Part shown: piece after piece, positions 20,297 to 27,805 of the stretch
Layout: each line of letters begins with the position of its first letter
Numbering within the stretch: the stretch's first letter is position 1
Source of the DNA: Staphylococcus aureus
GTDB taxonomy: Bacteria; Bacillota; Bacilli; Staphylococcales; Staphylococcaceae
Direction: 5' to 3'
DNA length: 64,000 nucleotides
NCBI RefSeq assembly: GCF_001027105.1
Contig: NZ_CP011526.1
Coordinates: 1,116,001 to 1,180,000 of the forward strand
Made by a program: the position numbers and the translations under genes
The notes under the pieces: model-generated
Database searches by the model: none
What the model was told of the DNA's origin: nothing
The model's input: the letters and a program-made list of their open reading frames with translations, nothing else

Positions 20297-20392
20297 CATT
20301 TAAAAGTAGGGGAGACAAATATAAATACAATAGTTCCTAGGATTACTCTCAAAATAACTATATCAATTATTTACTTTGCTCTCCTATTTTTT
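20297..20392 (+). ncRNA. candidate small RNA
   Basis: A TATAAT hexamer at 20285-20290 lies just upstream of a stretch with no plausible open frame. TAGGGGAG (20307-20314) pairs with CTCTCCTA (20379-20386), extended by CAAA/TTTG with a bulge, and the stem is followed by a T6 run. The expected transcript is about 95 nt. No good -35 is seen, so this is a suggestion only. It does not resemble an RNA I know. Confidence 0.3.
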
Positions 20393-20460
20393 AAAATATG
20401 TACATGTTTAAACAATCAAAAGTGTACAATATTAAATTATCATTTCCAGTTCTAGTGCTA

Positions 20461-20812
20461 TATTGGTAGTAGTTGACTAAATGAAAATAAGCTTATAACA
20501 AGTTTTTTCAATACTCGTGGGGCCACAACAGAGAGAAATAGGATCACCAATTCCAACAGACAATGCAAGTTGGGGTGGGGCCCAACACAGAAGCTGGCGA
20601 AAAGTCAGCATACAAAAATGTGCAAGTTGGCGGGGCCACAACAGAGAGAAATAGGATCACCAATTCCAACAAACAATGCAAGTTGGCGGGGGCCCCAACA
20701 TAGAAGCTGGCGAAAAGTCAGCTTACAAAAATGTGCAAGTTGGCGGGGCCCCAACATAGAGAAATTGGAACCCCAATTTCTACAGACAATGCAAGTTGGG
20801 GTAGGACATCGA
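20461..20812 (+). repeat. STAR repeat array, copy 1 (five cores)
   Basis: Staphylococcus aureus repeat (STAR) element. The leader TATTGGTAGTAGTTGACTAA begins it, then five GGGGCC(C/A)CAACA cores occur about every 55-58 bases (near 20518, 20576, 20633, 20690 and 20745). These are the reverse complement of the described STAR core. Between cores, two spacer types alternate: one with AGAAAT..GGAT/CCAATTTCT and one with GAAGCTGGCGAAAAGTCAGC, both able to form hairpins. Locally GC-rich compared with its surroundings. An 81-codon frame through it is not a gene. Confidence 0.85.
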
Positions 20813-20902
20813 TAAAGAAATACTTTTTCTTTAGCAATTAGTATTTCTTATGCATGAGCTTTACTCATGTATTCATTTTTTAAGTACACATTAGCTACAG
20901 CT

Positions 20903-20951
20903 AATGATAAAGAACCACTACATAATAAATCATTAGTGGTTCTTTATCATT
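20903..20951. terminator. 18-bp perfect hairpin, likely minus-strand terminator
   Basis: AATGATAAAGAACCACTA pairs perfectly with TAGTGGTTCTTTATCATT across a 13-base loop. It lies 15 bases past the stop of the minus-strand small membrane gene. The flanks lack a long T-run, so it could also be a structural or processing element. Confidence 0.65.
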
Positions 20952-20965
20952 TCTATCTCACTCTT

Positions 20966-21151
20966 TTACTGGAAGAAAAAGTTTACGTTTGTAGAACATG
21001 CCACAATACCAAAAATAATTAAGAAAAATAAGACGATAAGCATGATGACACTTTTCAAACAACCTCTATCAGTTTCTTTCGATTTTCTTTGTTGAACCTT
21101 TTTATAATCTTCAAGTAGTTTTGCGGCTTTTTTATTTATATGTTTATTCAT
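20966..21151 (-). CDS. small membrane protein of unknown function
   Basis: 61 residues with a very charged N-terminal half (NKHINKKAAKLLEDYKKVQQRKSKETDRG) followed by one strong transmembrane segment (VIMLIVLFFLIIFGIVACS). ATAAGGAGTC just upstream of the ATG is a good ribosome site, which argues for a real gene. I recognise no family. It lies between the STAR array and two more minus-strand small genes upstream of hla. Confidence 0.6.
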   Translation of the reverse strand: MNKHINKKAAKLLEDYKKVQQRKSKETDRGCLKSVIMLIVLFFLIIFGIVACSTNVNFFFQ

Positions 21152-21360
21152 GATGTTGACTCCTTATAATATATGTTTAATTCATTAAAATAGTTGAAAA
21201 CATGACTTGAAATAAAGATATAAAGCTAAAGTAAGGATGTTCAATTGTTTCAAATTTTATGAAAGTATAACGTTAAATATGTTAATTTGATGATGATATT
21301 TGCTTTTTATTTTCCAAATGGAATTTACTTAAACTGATGCATTAAAATATTAATGAAGCA

Positions 21361-21609
21361 CTAGAATACATAAATGAATAGTAATGGTGCACAGTATAGA
21401 ATAATTAAGGCTATATTAAGTATAAATATCGTTAACTGTAAGTTATCTTTAGTTTTAATATAAACTATTAGGATAATCGACGTAAGAAGAATCATATATA
21501 TTAATGATGAAGAAGTCCATACAAAATCCGCATCATTTGTTGTTAATAATGGGACTATAATTAATCCGAAATTAATCATGCATGCTATATATACTATAAT
21601 GTTATACAC
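21361..21609 (-). CDS. small three-helix membrane protein, start uncertain
   Basis: 82 residues from a GTG start, almost entirely hydrophobic with three probable membrane helices (IIVYIACMINFGLIIVPLL, LIYMILLTSIILIVYI, LTIFILNIALIILYCAPLLF). The only good ribosome site, AAGGTGG, lies 18 bases upstream of this GTG. Nine bases after that site, in frame, is ATT (21618-21616), where an ATG would be expected. The start codon may therefore be a non-standard ATT or a mutated ATG. No family recognised. Confidence 0.5.
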   Translation of the reverse strand: MYNIIVYIACMINFGLIIVPLLTTNDADFVWTSSSLIYMILLTSIILIVYIKTKDNLQLTIFILNIALIILYCAPLLFIYVF

Positions 21610-21772
21610 AATGTTAATTTTTGTTCACCACCTTATACTTCTATTTTAAAAACTTCTTTATAATGATATATTGTTTAATGTTGAAATAATTAGATTATCT
21701 AATTTTCATTTGCTTTACATGTAAAAGGCTATATATAGTATGCTCTTTATGATTCTAAATGCTTTTTAATAT

Positions 21773-22006
21773 TTAATGCTCATCAACATTTGGATTTTGA
21801 ATATTCAATTCAAAAACTTTATTAGCTACGTCAATTGTAAAATCAGAACCATAGTTGACATGAGCTACTTTTAATTTTCCATCTAAATAATAGATTGCGA
21901 TTGCAACATCGTAAAATTCGTCAATGACAAATAAACTCTTTTCGTTTGTTACAACCTCATGCTCTCCTGAGTATACAACGTTAATTTCCCAATCATTAAA
22001 AACCAT
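21773..22006 (-). CDS. conserved hypothetical small cytosolic protein
   Basis: 77 residues, acidic, with no signal or membrane segment (VFNDWEINVVYSGEHEVV...NPNVDEH). The predicted fold is mostly beta strands. CAAGGAGGTTAAC before the ATG is an excellent ribosome site, so I accept it as a gene. No family is recognised and no function is proposed. Confidence 0.65.
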   Translation of the reverse strand: MVFNDWEINVVYSGEHEVVTNEKSLFVIDEFYDVAIAIYYLDGKLKVAHVNYGSDFTIDVANKVFELNIQNPNVDEH

Positions 22007-22402
22007 TTGTTAACCTCCTTGAACATTTAAATTGATTCAACTTAAGTTTAACTTATTCATACAACTTCGTACAATATCTAGATGAACATTAATTGTATTT
22101 CTAGAAATCTTTTTCAATTATATGTACTAATTATACTTTTAAATTTCTTATTTCAGTATAGTTTTAAAACGATTTTAAAATAATTCTGCAAATATATTAA
22201 CACATAATGTGTTCAAAAAGTTTTGAACAATTTCAAAACTTTTATATAAAGGGTTTGACAACATGGAATTCAAATTTCTTATTTTAAAAATTACCTCATA
22301 TAGTGTCATGTTTAGTCTAATTTTTAAGTCAGGAAAGCAAATCAAGTAGATAGTTTAAATTAAAAATATCATAAGTTAATTAAACTAAATTCAGTATAAA
22401 AA
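22007..22402. other. intergenic region upstream of the hypothetical gene and downstream of hla
   Basis: About 400 AT-rich bases without a gene. It contains ACACATAATGTGT and a nearby hairpin AAAAGTTTTGAA/TTCAAAACTTTT (22216-22243). A TTGACA hexamer is at 22255 on the plus strand without a good partner. Function unknown. Confidence 0.4.
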
Positions 22403-22439
22403 TTAGCCGAAAAACATCATTTCTGAAGTTATCGGCTAA
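22403..22439 (-). terminator. terminator of hla
   Basis: On the minus strand TTAGCCGA...TCGGCTAA followed by TTTTTA, about 43 bases past the hla stop. Confidence 0.85.
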
Positions 22440-22482
22440 AGTTATAAATTATATTTATTTGTACATGAACAAATAATTTACA

Positions 22483-23442
22483 TTAATTTGTCATTTCTTC
22501 TTTTTCCCAATCGATTTTATATCTTTCTGAAGAACGATCTATCCATTTATCTTTAGTATTGGTACCTTTCCAATTTGTTGAAGTCCAGTGCAATTGGTAG
22601 TCATCACGAACTCGTTCGTATATTACATCTATATTTGTTTGTTGTTTGGATGCTTTTCTATCCATAGTAATAACTGTAGCGAAGTCTGGTGAAAACCCTG
22701 AAGATAATAGAGAACTTGCTTTGTTAGGATCAAGGAAGTTATCTGCTGCTTTCATAGAGCCATTTCTAGTTTTCATGAAAAGTTGATTGCCATATACCGG
22801 GTTCCAAGAATCTCTATCATATGGTCCCCAATTTTGATTCACCATATTGTTAAATATCACTTTCCAGCCTACTTTTTTATCAGTTGGGCTCTCTAAAATT
22901 GTTTTGAAATCAGGTTGAACATATTTCAGTGTATGACCAATCGAAACATTTGCACCAATAAGGCCGCCAATTTTTCCTGTATCATCACCAGTAACATTAC
23001 CGTTGAATCCATAAGTTAAAGTACTCATATACTCTTTTGTATCAATCGAATTTCTTGGATAGTAATCAGATATTTGAGCTACTTCATTATCAGGTAGTTG
23101 CAACTGTACCTTAAAGGCTGAAGGCCAGGCTAAACCACTTTTGTTAGCACCTTCTTCGCTATAAACTCTATATTGACCAGCAATGGTACCTTTCGTTCTA
23201 ATAACTAGCAGTTTTTTATTATGATTTTTATCATCGATAAAACTATAAAATACTTTTTTGTGCATGCCATTTTCTTTATCATAAGTGACTAAATCACCTG
23301 TTTTTACTGTAGTATTGCTTCCAATATCTGTAGTACCGGTTTTAATATTAATATCAGAATCTGCGGCATTAGCGACAGGATTCATTAATATGGAACCTAG
23401 CAATAGTGTTGTTGTTACTGAGCTGACTATACGTGTTTTCAT
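22483..23442 (-). CDS. hla: alpha-haemolysin (alpha-toxin) precursor
   Basis: 319-residue secreted pore-forming toxin that assembles as a heptameric beta-barrel on host membranes. The signal peptide (KTRIVSSVTTTLLLGSILMN...) is cleaved at VANA-ADSD. Mature residue His35, needed for assembly, is present in GMHKKV. The glycine-rich stem region GFNGNVTGDDTGKIGGLIGANVSIG and the rim segment WNPVYGNQLF are intact, so the gene appears functional. The ATG at 23442 has AGAAGGA eight bases upstream; an in-frame upstream start is not needed. A perfect SaeR box lies about 390 bases upstream and a long leader intervenes. Confidence 0.99.
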   Translation of the reverse strand: MKTRIVSSVTTTLLLGSILMNPVANAADSDINIKTGTTDIGSNTTVKTGDLVTYDKENGMHKKVFYSFIDDKNHNKKLLVIRTKGTIAGQYRVYSEEGANKSGLAWPSAFKVQLQLPDNEVAQISDYYPRNSIDTKEYMSTLTYGFNGNVTGDDTGKIGGLIGANVSIGHTLKYVQPDFKTILESPTDKKVGWKVIFNNMVNQNWGPYDRDSWNPVYGNQLFMKTRNGSMKAADNFLDPNKASSLLSSGFSPDFATVITMDRKASKQQTNIDVIYERVRDDYQLHWTSTNWKGTNTKDKWIDRSSERYKIDWEKEEMTN

Positions 23443-23831
23443 TTTCATCATCCTTCTATTTTTTAAAACGATTTGAGGAAACAATAATCAATATGTCAAT
23501 TTAGAATATTGCAGTTGAGACATATCAAATATTTATAATCGTTTATATTAGTATATTTAATGTAGCAACTGATAAATTACTGAGTGATGATGAGTGATTA
23601 TTTTAAGAATATGTTTTTAACTTTTATTTAAAATTTGAAAGGAAGCATTTCAATTTCGAGGGTTAGTCAAAGTTGAATAAATTCTTTATGAAACAAGGAA
23701 AAGACATAGCTAATTTTATTGATTAATTTCTTTAAAACTAATGATTTGTTTGATTTAAAAATGTAATCGATTACAATATAAAAATACAAATATCTTAGAA
23801 TTAAATCAATTAATTAACTATTAAATAAAAA
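23443..23831 (-). promoter_or_regulatory. hla leader and promoter region
   Basis: About 390 bases between the SaeR box and the hla start. Established knowledge: hla mRNA has a leader of more than 300 nt that folds over its ribosome site and is opened by RNAIII pairing, and the promoter binds SarA and SaeR. The length and strong AT content here fit that. I did not pinpoint the transcription start. Confidence 0.6.
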
Positions 23832-23847
23832 TTAACTATATATTAAC
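23832..23847 (-). promoter_or_regulatory. SaeR box upstream of hla
   Basis: On the minus strand GTTAA-TATATA-GTTAA, an exact consensus match. A further TTAAC half-site occurs nearby on the same face. Confidence 0.8.
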
Positions 23848-24114
23848 TAGTGTAAATTAATAAATAGAAATAGAGAAAAAGGGTATTAATTATGTTTGGA
23901 ATTTCGTCGGGAATAAATTTTGCCATTACATAGAAATATCTAATAGATAACGAAAAAGTATCGTATGTATTTTTAATATAGTGTAAAATATTATATGTAA
24001 AATAAAATGTAGGTTTTTAGTTAGAGGCATTATAAGAAAATTTTGAGTATAGGTTAGCTTTTAATTATGAATCTTATTGAAATTTGATTAATAAAAATAT
24101 GATAGGGGATTAAA
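23848..24114. other. intergenic region divergent from hla
   Basis: AT-rich. It contains a 13-codon plus-strand frame with an AAAGGG site (23892-23933, MFGISSGINFAIT), probably not functional, and otherwise nothing I can name. Confidence 0.35.
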
Positions 24115-24261
24115 ATGAAACTATTTTATATCGTATTTCTTATTATTATATGGCTGAATATATTTTTAGGAAATGAAATCATCCATACACTGACTGTTTT
24201 AATAACAACATTGTATATTGTTAATTCAAGAAAGGGGATTAAAAATGACAGAGTTGAATAA
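24115..24261 (+). CDS. candidate 48-aa membrane peptide overlapping an HTH gene
   Basis: 48 codons from ATG at 24115 with ATAGGGGATT six bases upstream. The product is two hydrophobic stretches (LFYIVFLIIIWLNIFLG and IIHTLTVLITTLYIV) and a basic tail ending RKGIKNDRVE. Its last 17 bases overlap the start of the following HTH gene in another frame, so the two are probably coupled. The ribosome sites of both genes are nearly identical (GGGGATTAAAAATG versus GGGGATTAAAATG). No family recognised. Confidence 0.5.
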   Translation: MKLFYIVFLIIIWLNIFLGNEIIHTLTVLITTLYIVNSRKGIKNDRVE

Positions 24262-24442
24262 TATTATAAACTCTCTTCAATCTTTGTTTGAGTCTGAATC
24301 AGGCTATAAAATTTCGAAAAATTCAGGAGTTCCATATCAAACAGTACAAGATTTAAGAAATGGGAAAACCAAACTAGAAGATGCTAGATTTAGAACGATT
24401 ATTAAACTTTATAGTTACTATGTCTCATTAAAAGAACACTAA
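24245..24442 (+). CDS. small helix-turn-helix protein (XRE-like)
   Basis: 65 residues. The segment YKISKNSGVPYQTVQDLRNGKTKLEDARF has the pattern of a helix-turn-helix followed by a wing-like turn seen in small XRE/Cro-type DNA-binding proteins. A paralogue lies 9 kb away at 33526 (ISKQTGVPQSTIHRMRKNERSLDNMSL). AAAGGGGATT precedes the ATG at 24245; an upstream in-frame ATG has no ribosome site. It overlaps a 48-aa membrane peptide gene and is closed by a perfect hairpin. Confidence 0.7.
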   Translation: MTELNNIINSLQSLFESESGYKISKNSGVPYQTVQDLRNGKTKLEDARFRTIIKLYSYYVSLKEH

Positions 24443-24493
24443 TCATGGGACAATAAAGTATTGCTATAATAATTTAATCATTAAATGAAGGAA

Positions 24494-24532
24494 TAGAGCC
24501 TAAGACATAATAAATCAATGTCTTAGGCTCTA
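24494..24532 (+). terminator. 15-bp perfect hairpin after the HTH gene
   Basis: TAGAGCCTAAGACAT pairs perfectly with ATGTCTTAGGCTCTA across nine bases. The following U-run is weak. It directly abuts the second STAR array. Confidence 0.65.
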
Positions 24533-24540
24533 CAATATTA

Positions 24541-24830
24541 TATTGGTAGTAGTTGACCGAATGAAAATGCCCATGTAACAAGCATTTTTCAATTATAGGC
24601 GGGGCCCCAACATAGAGAATTTCAAAAAGAAATTCTACAGACAATGCAAGTTGGGGTGGGCCCCAACACAGAAGCTGACGAAAAGTCAGCTTACAATAAT
24701 GTGCAAGTTGGCGGGGCCCCAACATAGTGAAATTGGATTCCCAATTTCTACAGACAATGCAAGTTGGCGGGGCCCCAACATAGAAGCTGGCGGAAAGTCA
24801 GCTTACAATAATGTGCAAGTTGGGGAGTGA
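24541..24830 (+). repeat. STAR repeat array, copy 2 (four cores)
   Basis: Begins with TATTGGTAGTAGTTGACCGA, nearly the same leader as the copy at 20461, then four GGGCCCCAACA cores near 24602, 24658, 24715 and 24771. The same two alternating spacers (AAATT..AATTT hairpin and AAGCTG..CAGCTT hairpin) separate them. Same orientation as copy 1. The region up to about 24998 is otherwise empty of genes; an 83-codon minus-strand frame across the array is not a gene. Confidence 0.85.
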
Positions 24831-24998
24831 CAACGAAATAAATTTTATAAAATACTATTTCTGTCACATTCCTACTCCCAATTCCATTTAAATATATAGA
24901 AAATTTTACCTATTATATACATCATACACTTTAAAAATTATCATTTAAATAATCTGATTTGGAATTAAAGTGCATGAAGTATAAGTCACCTTCATATA

Positions 24999-25715
24999 CT
25001 AATCAAAGAGGACGTCAACAGTTATTTTATTAGGATTTTTAACATAAACATTTGCTAGATCTGAATGTAATCTTTTGCTTAAATCAATAGTGTAGTTATT
25101 ACCGCCACCGGTGATCTTAAGCTTACCTTTATTACGATTTTCGTTATATAATATTTTATTTTTTATTAACGCTTCTCGTGCACGGAAATCGATTTCTTTC
25201 AATGTTAATACTGGTTTATTGCCTTGGTATATTTTATGCGCACCAATAATCGTTTGTAGTTTATCTTTGTATTGCACAAAAAGATTATAAGTTTTATCAG
25301 AAGGTTTTGCGGCTGGTGTAACGCCACCTGTAAATGTCTCTCTATAAGACCACCATAACTGATCAGTATCTTTGTCTTTTAGTCCAAACACATCTACGTA
25401 ACGATCTTTTAACTGATTAATATTTCCCCAACTTTCAGCGCCCCATAAAGATATATGTGCTGACCATGAATATCTCTTAAGTTCAACATAAATGTTTCCA
25501 TTATCATATTGATATAGCCATTTATTTGAAAATGAAAAATGAGGCTGTGTGTAATATTTAATTAATTCATTGATGTTAGTTTCATCTTGACCAATGCTAT
25601 AAGCTTTAGCTTCAGAGTAAAAACTAAATACTGGTTTTTGATTTTGAGGTAATACAGTACCTAATAGTAATAATGTTGTCGTTAAAATTATATTTTTCGT
25701 GATGTTCTTACTCAT
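24999..25715 (-). CDS. ssl14: staphylococcal superantigen-like protein (SSL14 position)
   Basis: 238-residue secreted SSL. The signal peptide (SKNITKNIILTTTLLLLG...) leads into FYSEAKAYSIGQDETNINELIKYY. Then come the OB-fold region (AESWGNINQLKDRYVDVFG), the YRETFTGGVTPAAK hinge and the C-terminal beta-grasp (KPVLTLKEIDFRARE). SSLs lack superantigen activity and block immune receptors; the target of this one is not shown by sequence. AAAGGAGATG precedes the ATG at 25715; the longer frame upstream has no site. Numbering follows the usual order with ssl12 nearest argF and is less certain than the family. Confidence 0.85.
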   Translation of the reverse strand: MSKNITKNIILTTTLLLLGTVLPQNQKPVFSFYSEAKAYSIGQDETNINELIKYYTQPHFSFSNKWLYQYDNGNIYVELKRYSWSAHISLWGAESWGNINQLKDRYVDVFGLKDKDTDQLWWSYRETFTGGVTPAAKPSDKTYNLFVQYKDKLQTIIGAHKIYQGNKPVLTLKEIDFRAREALIKNKILYNENRNKGKLKITGGGNNYTIDLSKRLHSDLANVYVKNPNKITVDVLFD

Positions 25716-25822
25716 TAGAACATCTCCTTTCAGAGGAATCATGATACGAGGAATAAGAAATTTAAATGTGAGCGAAGTCAATATAGTATTTGCGATTATT
25801 TTTATTAACTCCATTATTATTG

Positions 25823-26548
25823 TTAGTTTGATTTTTCGAGGATAACTTCAATTTTTGCATTTTGAGGTTTTTTAACATATCTATTTGCATCAGTTGATGG
25901 CAACCTTTTACTTAAATCTATTGTGTAGTTATTGTCTGCACCTGTTATTTTAATTTGTCCTTTATTATAAGAATTATTATATAATTTTTTACTTTTAATT
26001 AATGTTTGACGAATACGAAAATCTAATTCTTTTAAAGTTAAAACAGGCTTATTGCCTTCATAAACTGGAAATCCGCCAGTAAACGTTTCTGCTTTATCTT
26101 TATATGTTACATTCAGTTTATAGTGTTTATCGTTAGATGTTGCTGCAGGAGTAACACCACCAGTAAACGTTTCTTGAGATAATGCAAAAGAATCAATGGT
26201 TTCTTGGTCTTTTATGCCAAAAATATCAACGCTTTTATTTCTTAATTGGTTGATATTGCCCCAACTTTCAGGTCCATAAACTTGAATATGACTATACCAA
26301 GAAAACTGTAACAACGTTGCATGAATCGTACCGTTATCTTTTTGCCATAACGTACTGTTAGAGAAGGTTAAATATTTTTGCGAGTAATATTTAGTTAACT
26401 CATTAACGTTAGTTTCGTTTTGATTTATATAATAAGCTTTCGCTTCAGATGAAGAATTGATAGGTGTATTAGGAAATTGTGTAGATGCTGTACCTAATAG
26501 TAACAATGTTGTTGATAAAATAATTTTTTTCGTGATGTTATTGTTCAT
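25823..26548 (-). CDS. ssl13: staphylococcal superantigen-like protein (SSL13 position)
   Basis: 241-residue SSL with signal peptide (NNNITKKIILSTTLLLLGTA...), OB-fold segment YGPESWGNINQLRNKSVDIFG, hinge QETFTGGVTPAAT and beta-grasp KPVLTLKELDFRIRQTLI. It is colinear with both neighbours and clearly from the same duplication. SSL13 has been reported as a formyl-peptide receptor 2 agonist; assignment of that role depends on the numbering here. A GGAGAAATTC ribosome site precedes the ATG. Confidence 0.85.
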   Translation of the reverse strand: MNNNITKKIILSTTLLLLGTASTQFPNTPINSSSEAKAYYINQNETNVNELTKYYSQKYLTFSNSTLWQKDNGTIHATLLQFSWYSHIQVYGPESWGNINQLRNKSVDIFGIKDQETIDSFALSQETFTGGVTPAATSNDKHYKLNVTYKDKAETFTGGFPVYEGNKPVLTLKELDFRIRQTLIKSKKLYNNSYNKGQIKITGADNNYTIDLSKRLPSTDANRYVKKPQNAKIEVILEKSN

Positions 26549-26642
26549 TCGAATTTCTCCTTTGAGTATTGTTGGAATGTTTAATTATAAAAAGGGGTTA
26601 ATTAGATAATTGAAATTATCCGCATTTACAAAAGGTAATAGG

Positions 26643-27368
26643 TTAGTTAGATTTTTCGAGTATGACTTCAATTTCTGCATTACGAGGATTTTTAACATAA
26701 CGGTTTGTGTCAGTTAATTTTAACTTTTTACTTAAATCAATCGTGTAATTATTTCCATCAGCAGTTATCTTAATTTGACCTTTATTAAATTCTCCGTTAT
26801 ATAACTTTTTATTTTTTATTAATGTTTGACGAATACGGAAATCTAATTCTTTTAAAGTTAATACTGGTTTATTTCCTTTGTAAAATTCATGTCCACCGAT
26901 GATAGTTTGTTGTTTATCACTATATTTTAAAAATAGTCTATAAGGCTTATCAGATGAAGTAGCTGCTGGCGTAACACCACCAGTAAATGTTTCATCATAA
27001 GTCCAGTAACCTTCAACTGTGTCCTCATCTTTAGTTCCAAATATATCAACGTATTTATTTCTTAACTGATTAATGTTTCCCCAACTCTCGGATCCAAACA
27101 CTTGAATATGACTATACCAAACCCACGTTTGCAATGTTGCATGAATGCTACCATTGGGCTTTTGCCATAACCATTTTCCAGATAATGAAAAATGCGGCTG
27201 AGTGTAATATTTGATTAGTTCATTGATATTAGTCTCGTTTTCACTGATATTATAGGCTTTTGCTTCAGATGAAAAACTGATTGGTGTTTTAGGAAGTTGT
27301 GTTGATGTAGTTTCTAAAAGTAACAATGCTGTTGATAAAACTAATTTATTCATGATGTTCTTTTTCAT
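26643..27368 (-). CDS. ssl12: staphylococcal superantigen-like protein (SSL12 position)
   Basis: 241-residue SSL with signal peptide (KKNIMNKLVLSTALLLLE...), OB-fold segment FGSESWGNINQLRNKYVDIFG, hinge DETFTGGVTPAAT and beta-grasp KPVLTLKELDFRIRQTLI. The last 65 residues are nearly the same as in the SSL13 gene, suggesting recent duplication or gene conversion. AAAGGAG precedes the ATG at 27368; ten upstream codons in frame are not needed. First of the three tandem minus-strand ssl genes. Confidence 0.85.
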   Translation of the reverse strand: MKKNIMNKLVLSTALLLLETTSTQLPKTPISFSSEAKAYNISENETNINELIKYYTQPHFSLSGKWLWQKPNGSIHATLQTWVWYSHIQVFGSESWGNINQLRNKYVDIFGTKDEDTVEGYWTYDETFTGGVTPAATSSDKPYRLFLKYSDKQQTIIGGHEFYKGNKPVLTLKELDFRIRQTLIKNKKLYNGEFNKGQIKITADGNNYTIDLSKKLKLTDTNRYVKNPRNAEIEVILEKSN

Positions 27369-27754
27369 ATGAAAATCTCCTTTGCGTGAATTACCCAAAG
27401 TATATAAGCTATTACACCGATTCGGAATTAAATAAAAGCTAAAACTATGTTAAATAAACTTAAACAGTTAGTAGTGTTATTTAAGCAAAACTTATCATTT
27501 TTAAGTTTTGGACAGAAACAGTATCTAATAAAGTAGGCGGGAGTTATATATTAAAAACGATACGTTAGAATTATTCTCTAATCAATTGTATTAAATTGTT
27601 TGATAATTGAATTTTCTAACTACTTGAAAAATAGTTATACTTTAAATGTAGTACTTATTTTAATTATTTCCTACTACTTAAATTTAATATTAATAAAATG
27701 TTCATTTAATTATTGATAAAATATTACAAATTTTAATAGTAGGTTGTGTTTATT
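27369..27754. other. divergent intergenic region between ssl12 and argF
   Basis: About 390 AT-rich bases holding promoters in both directions. I see no small frame with a ribosome site. GTTAG/TTAAAC-like half-sites are present upstream of ssl12, but no clean SaeR box. Confidence 0.4.
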
Positions 27755-27770
27755 TTGTATGCGCTTACAA
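27755..27770 (+). promoter_or_regulatory. cre-like CcpA site upstream of argF
   Basis: TTGTATGCGCTTACAA resembles the catabolite-responsive element TGWAARCGYTWNCW with one mismatch and is partly palindromic. It lies 36 bases before the argF start, where CcpA binding would repress arginine catabolism in glucose. Confidence 0.55.
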
Positions 27771-27805
27771 TTTAGGTGTAACTAAAATAAAAGGAGTTGT
27801 TATTA

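Noticed and set aside
20570..20815. 81-codon open frame on the plus strand across the STAR array
   Set aside because: It is an artefact of a GC-rich repeat with few stops; its translation is itself repetitive (SWRGPQ-type units) and has no ribosome site.
24474..24725. 83-codon minus-strand frame across the second STAR array
   Set aside because: Same cause: repeat-derived frame with no ribosome site and no family resemblance.
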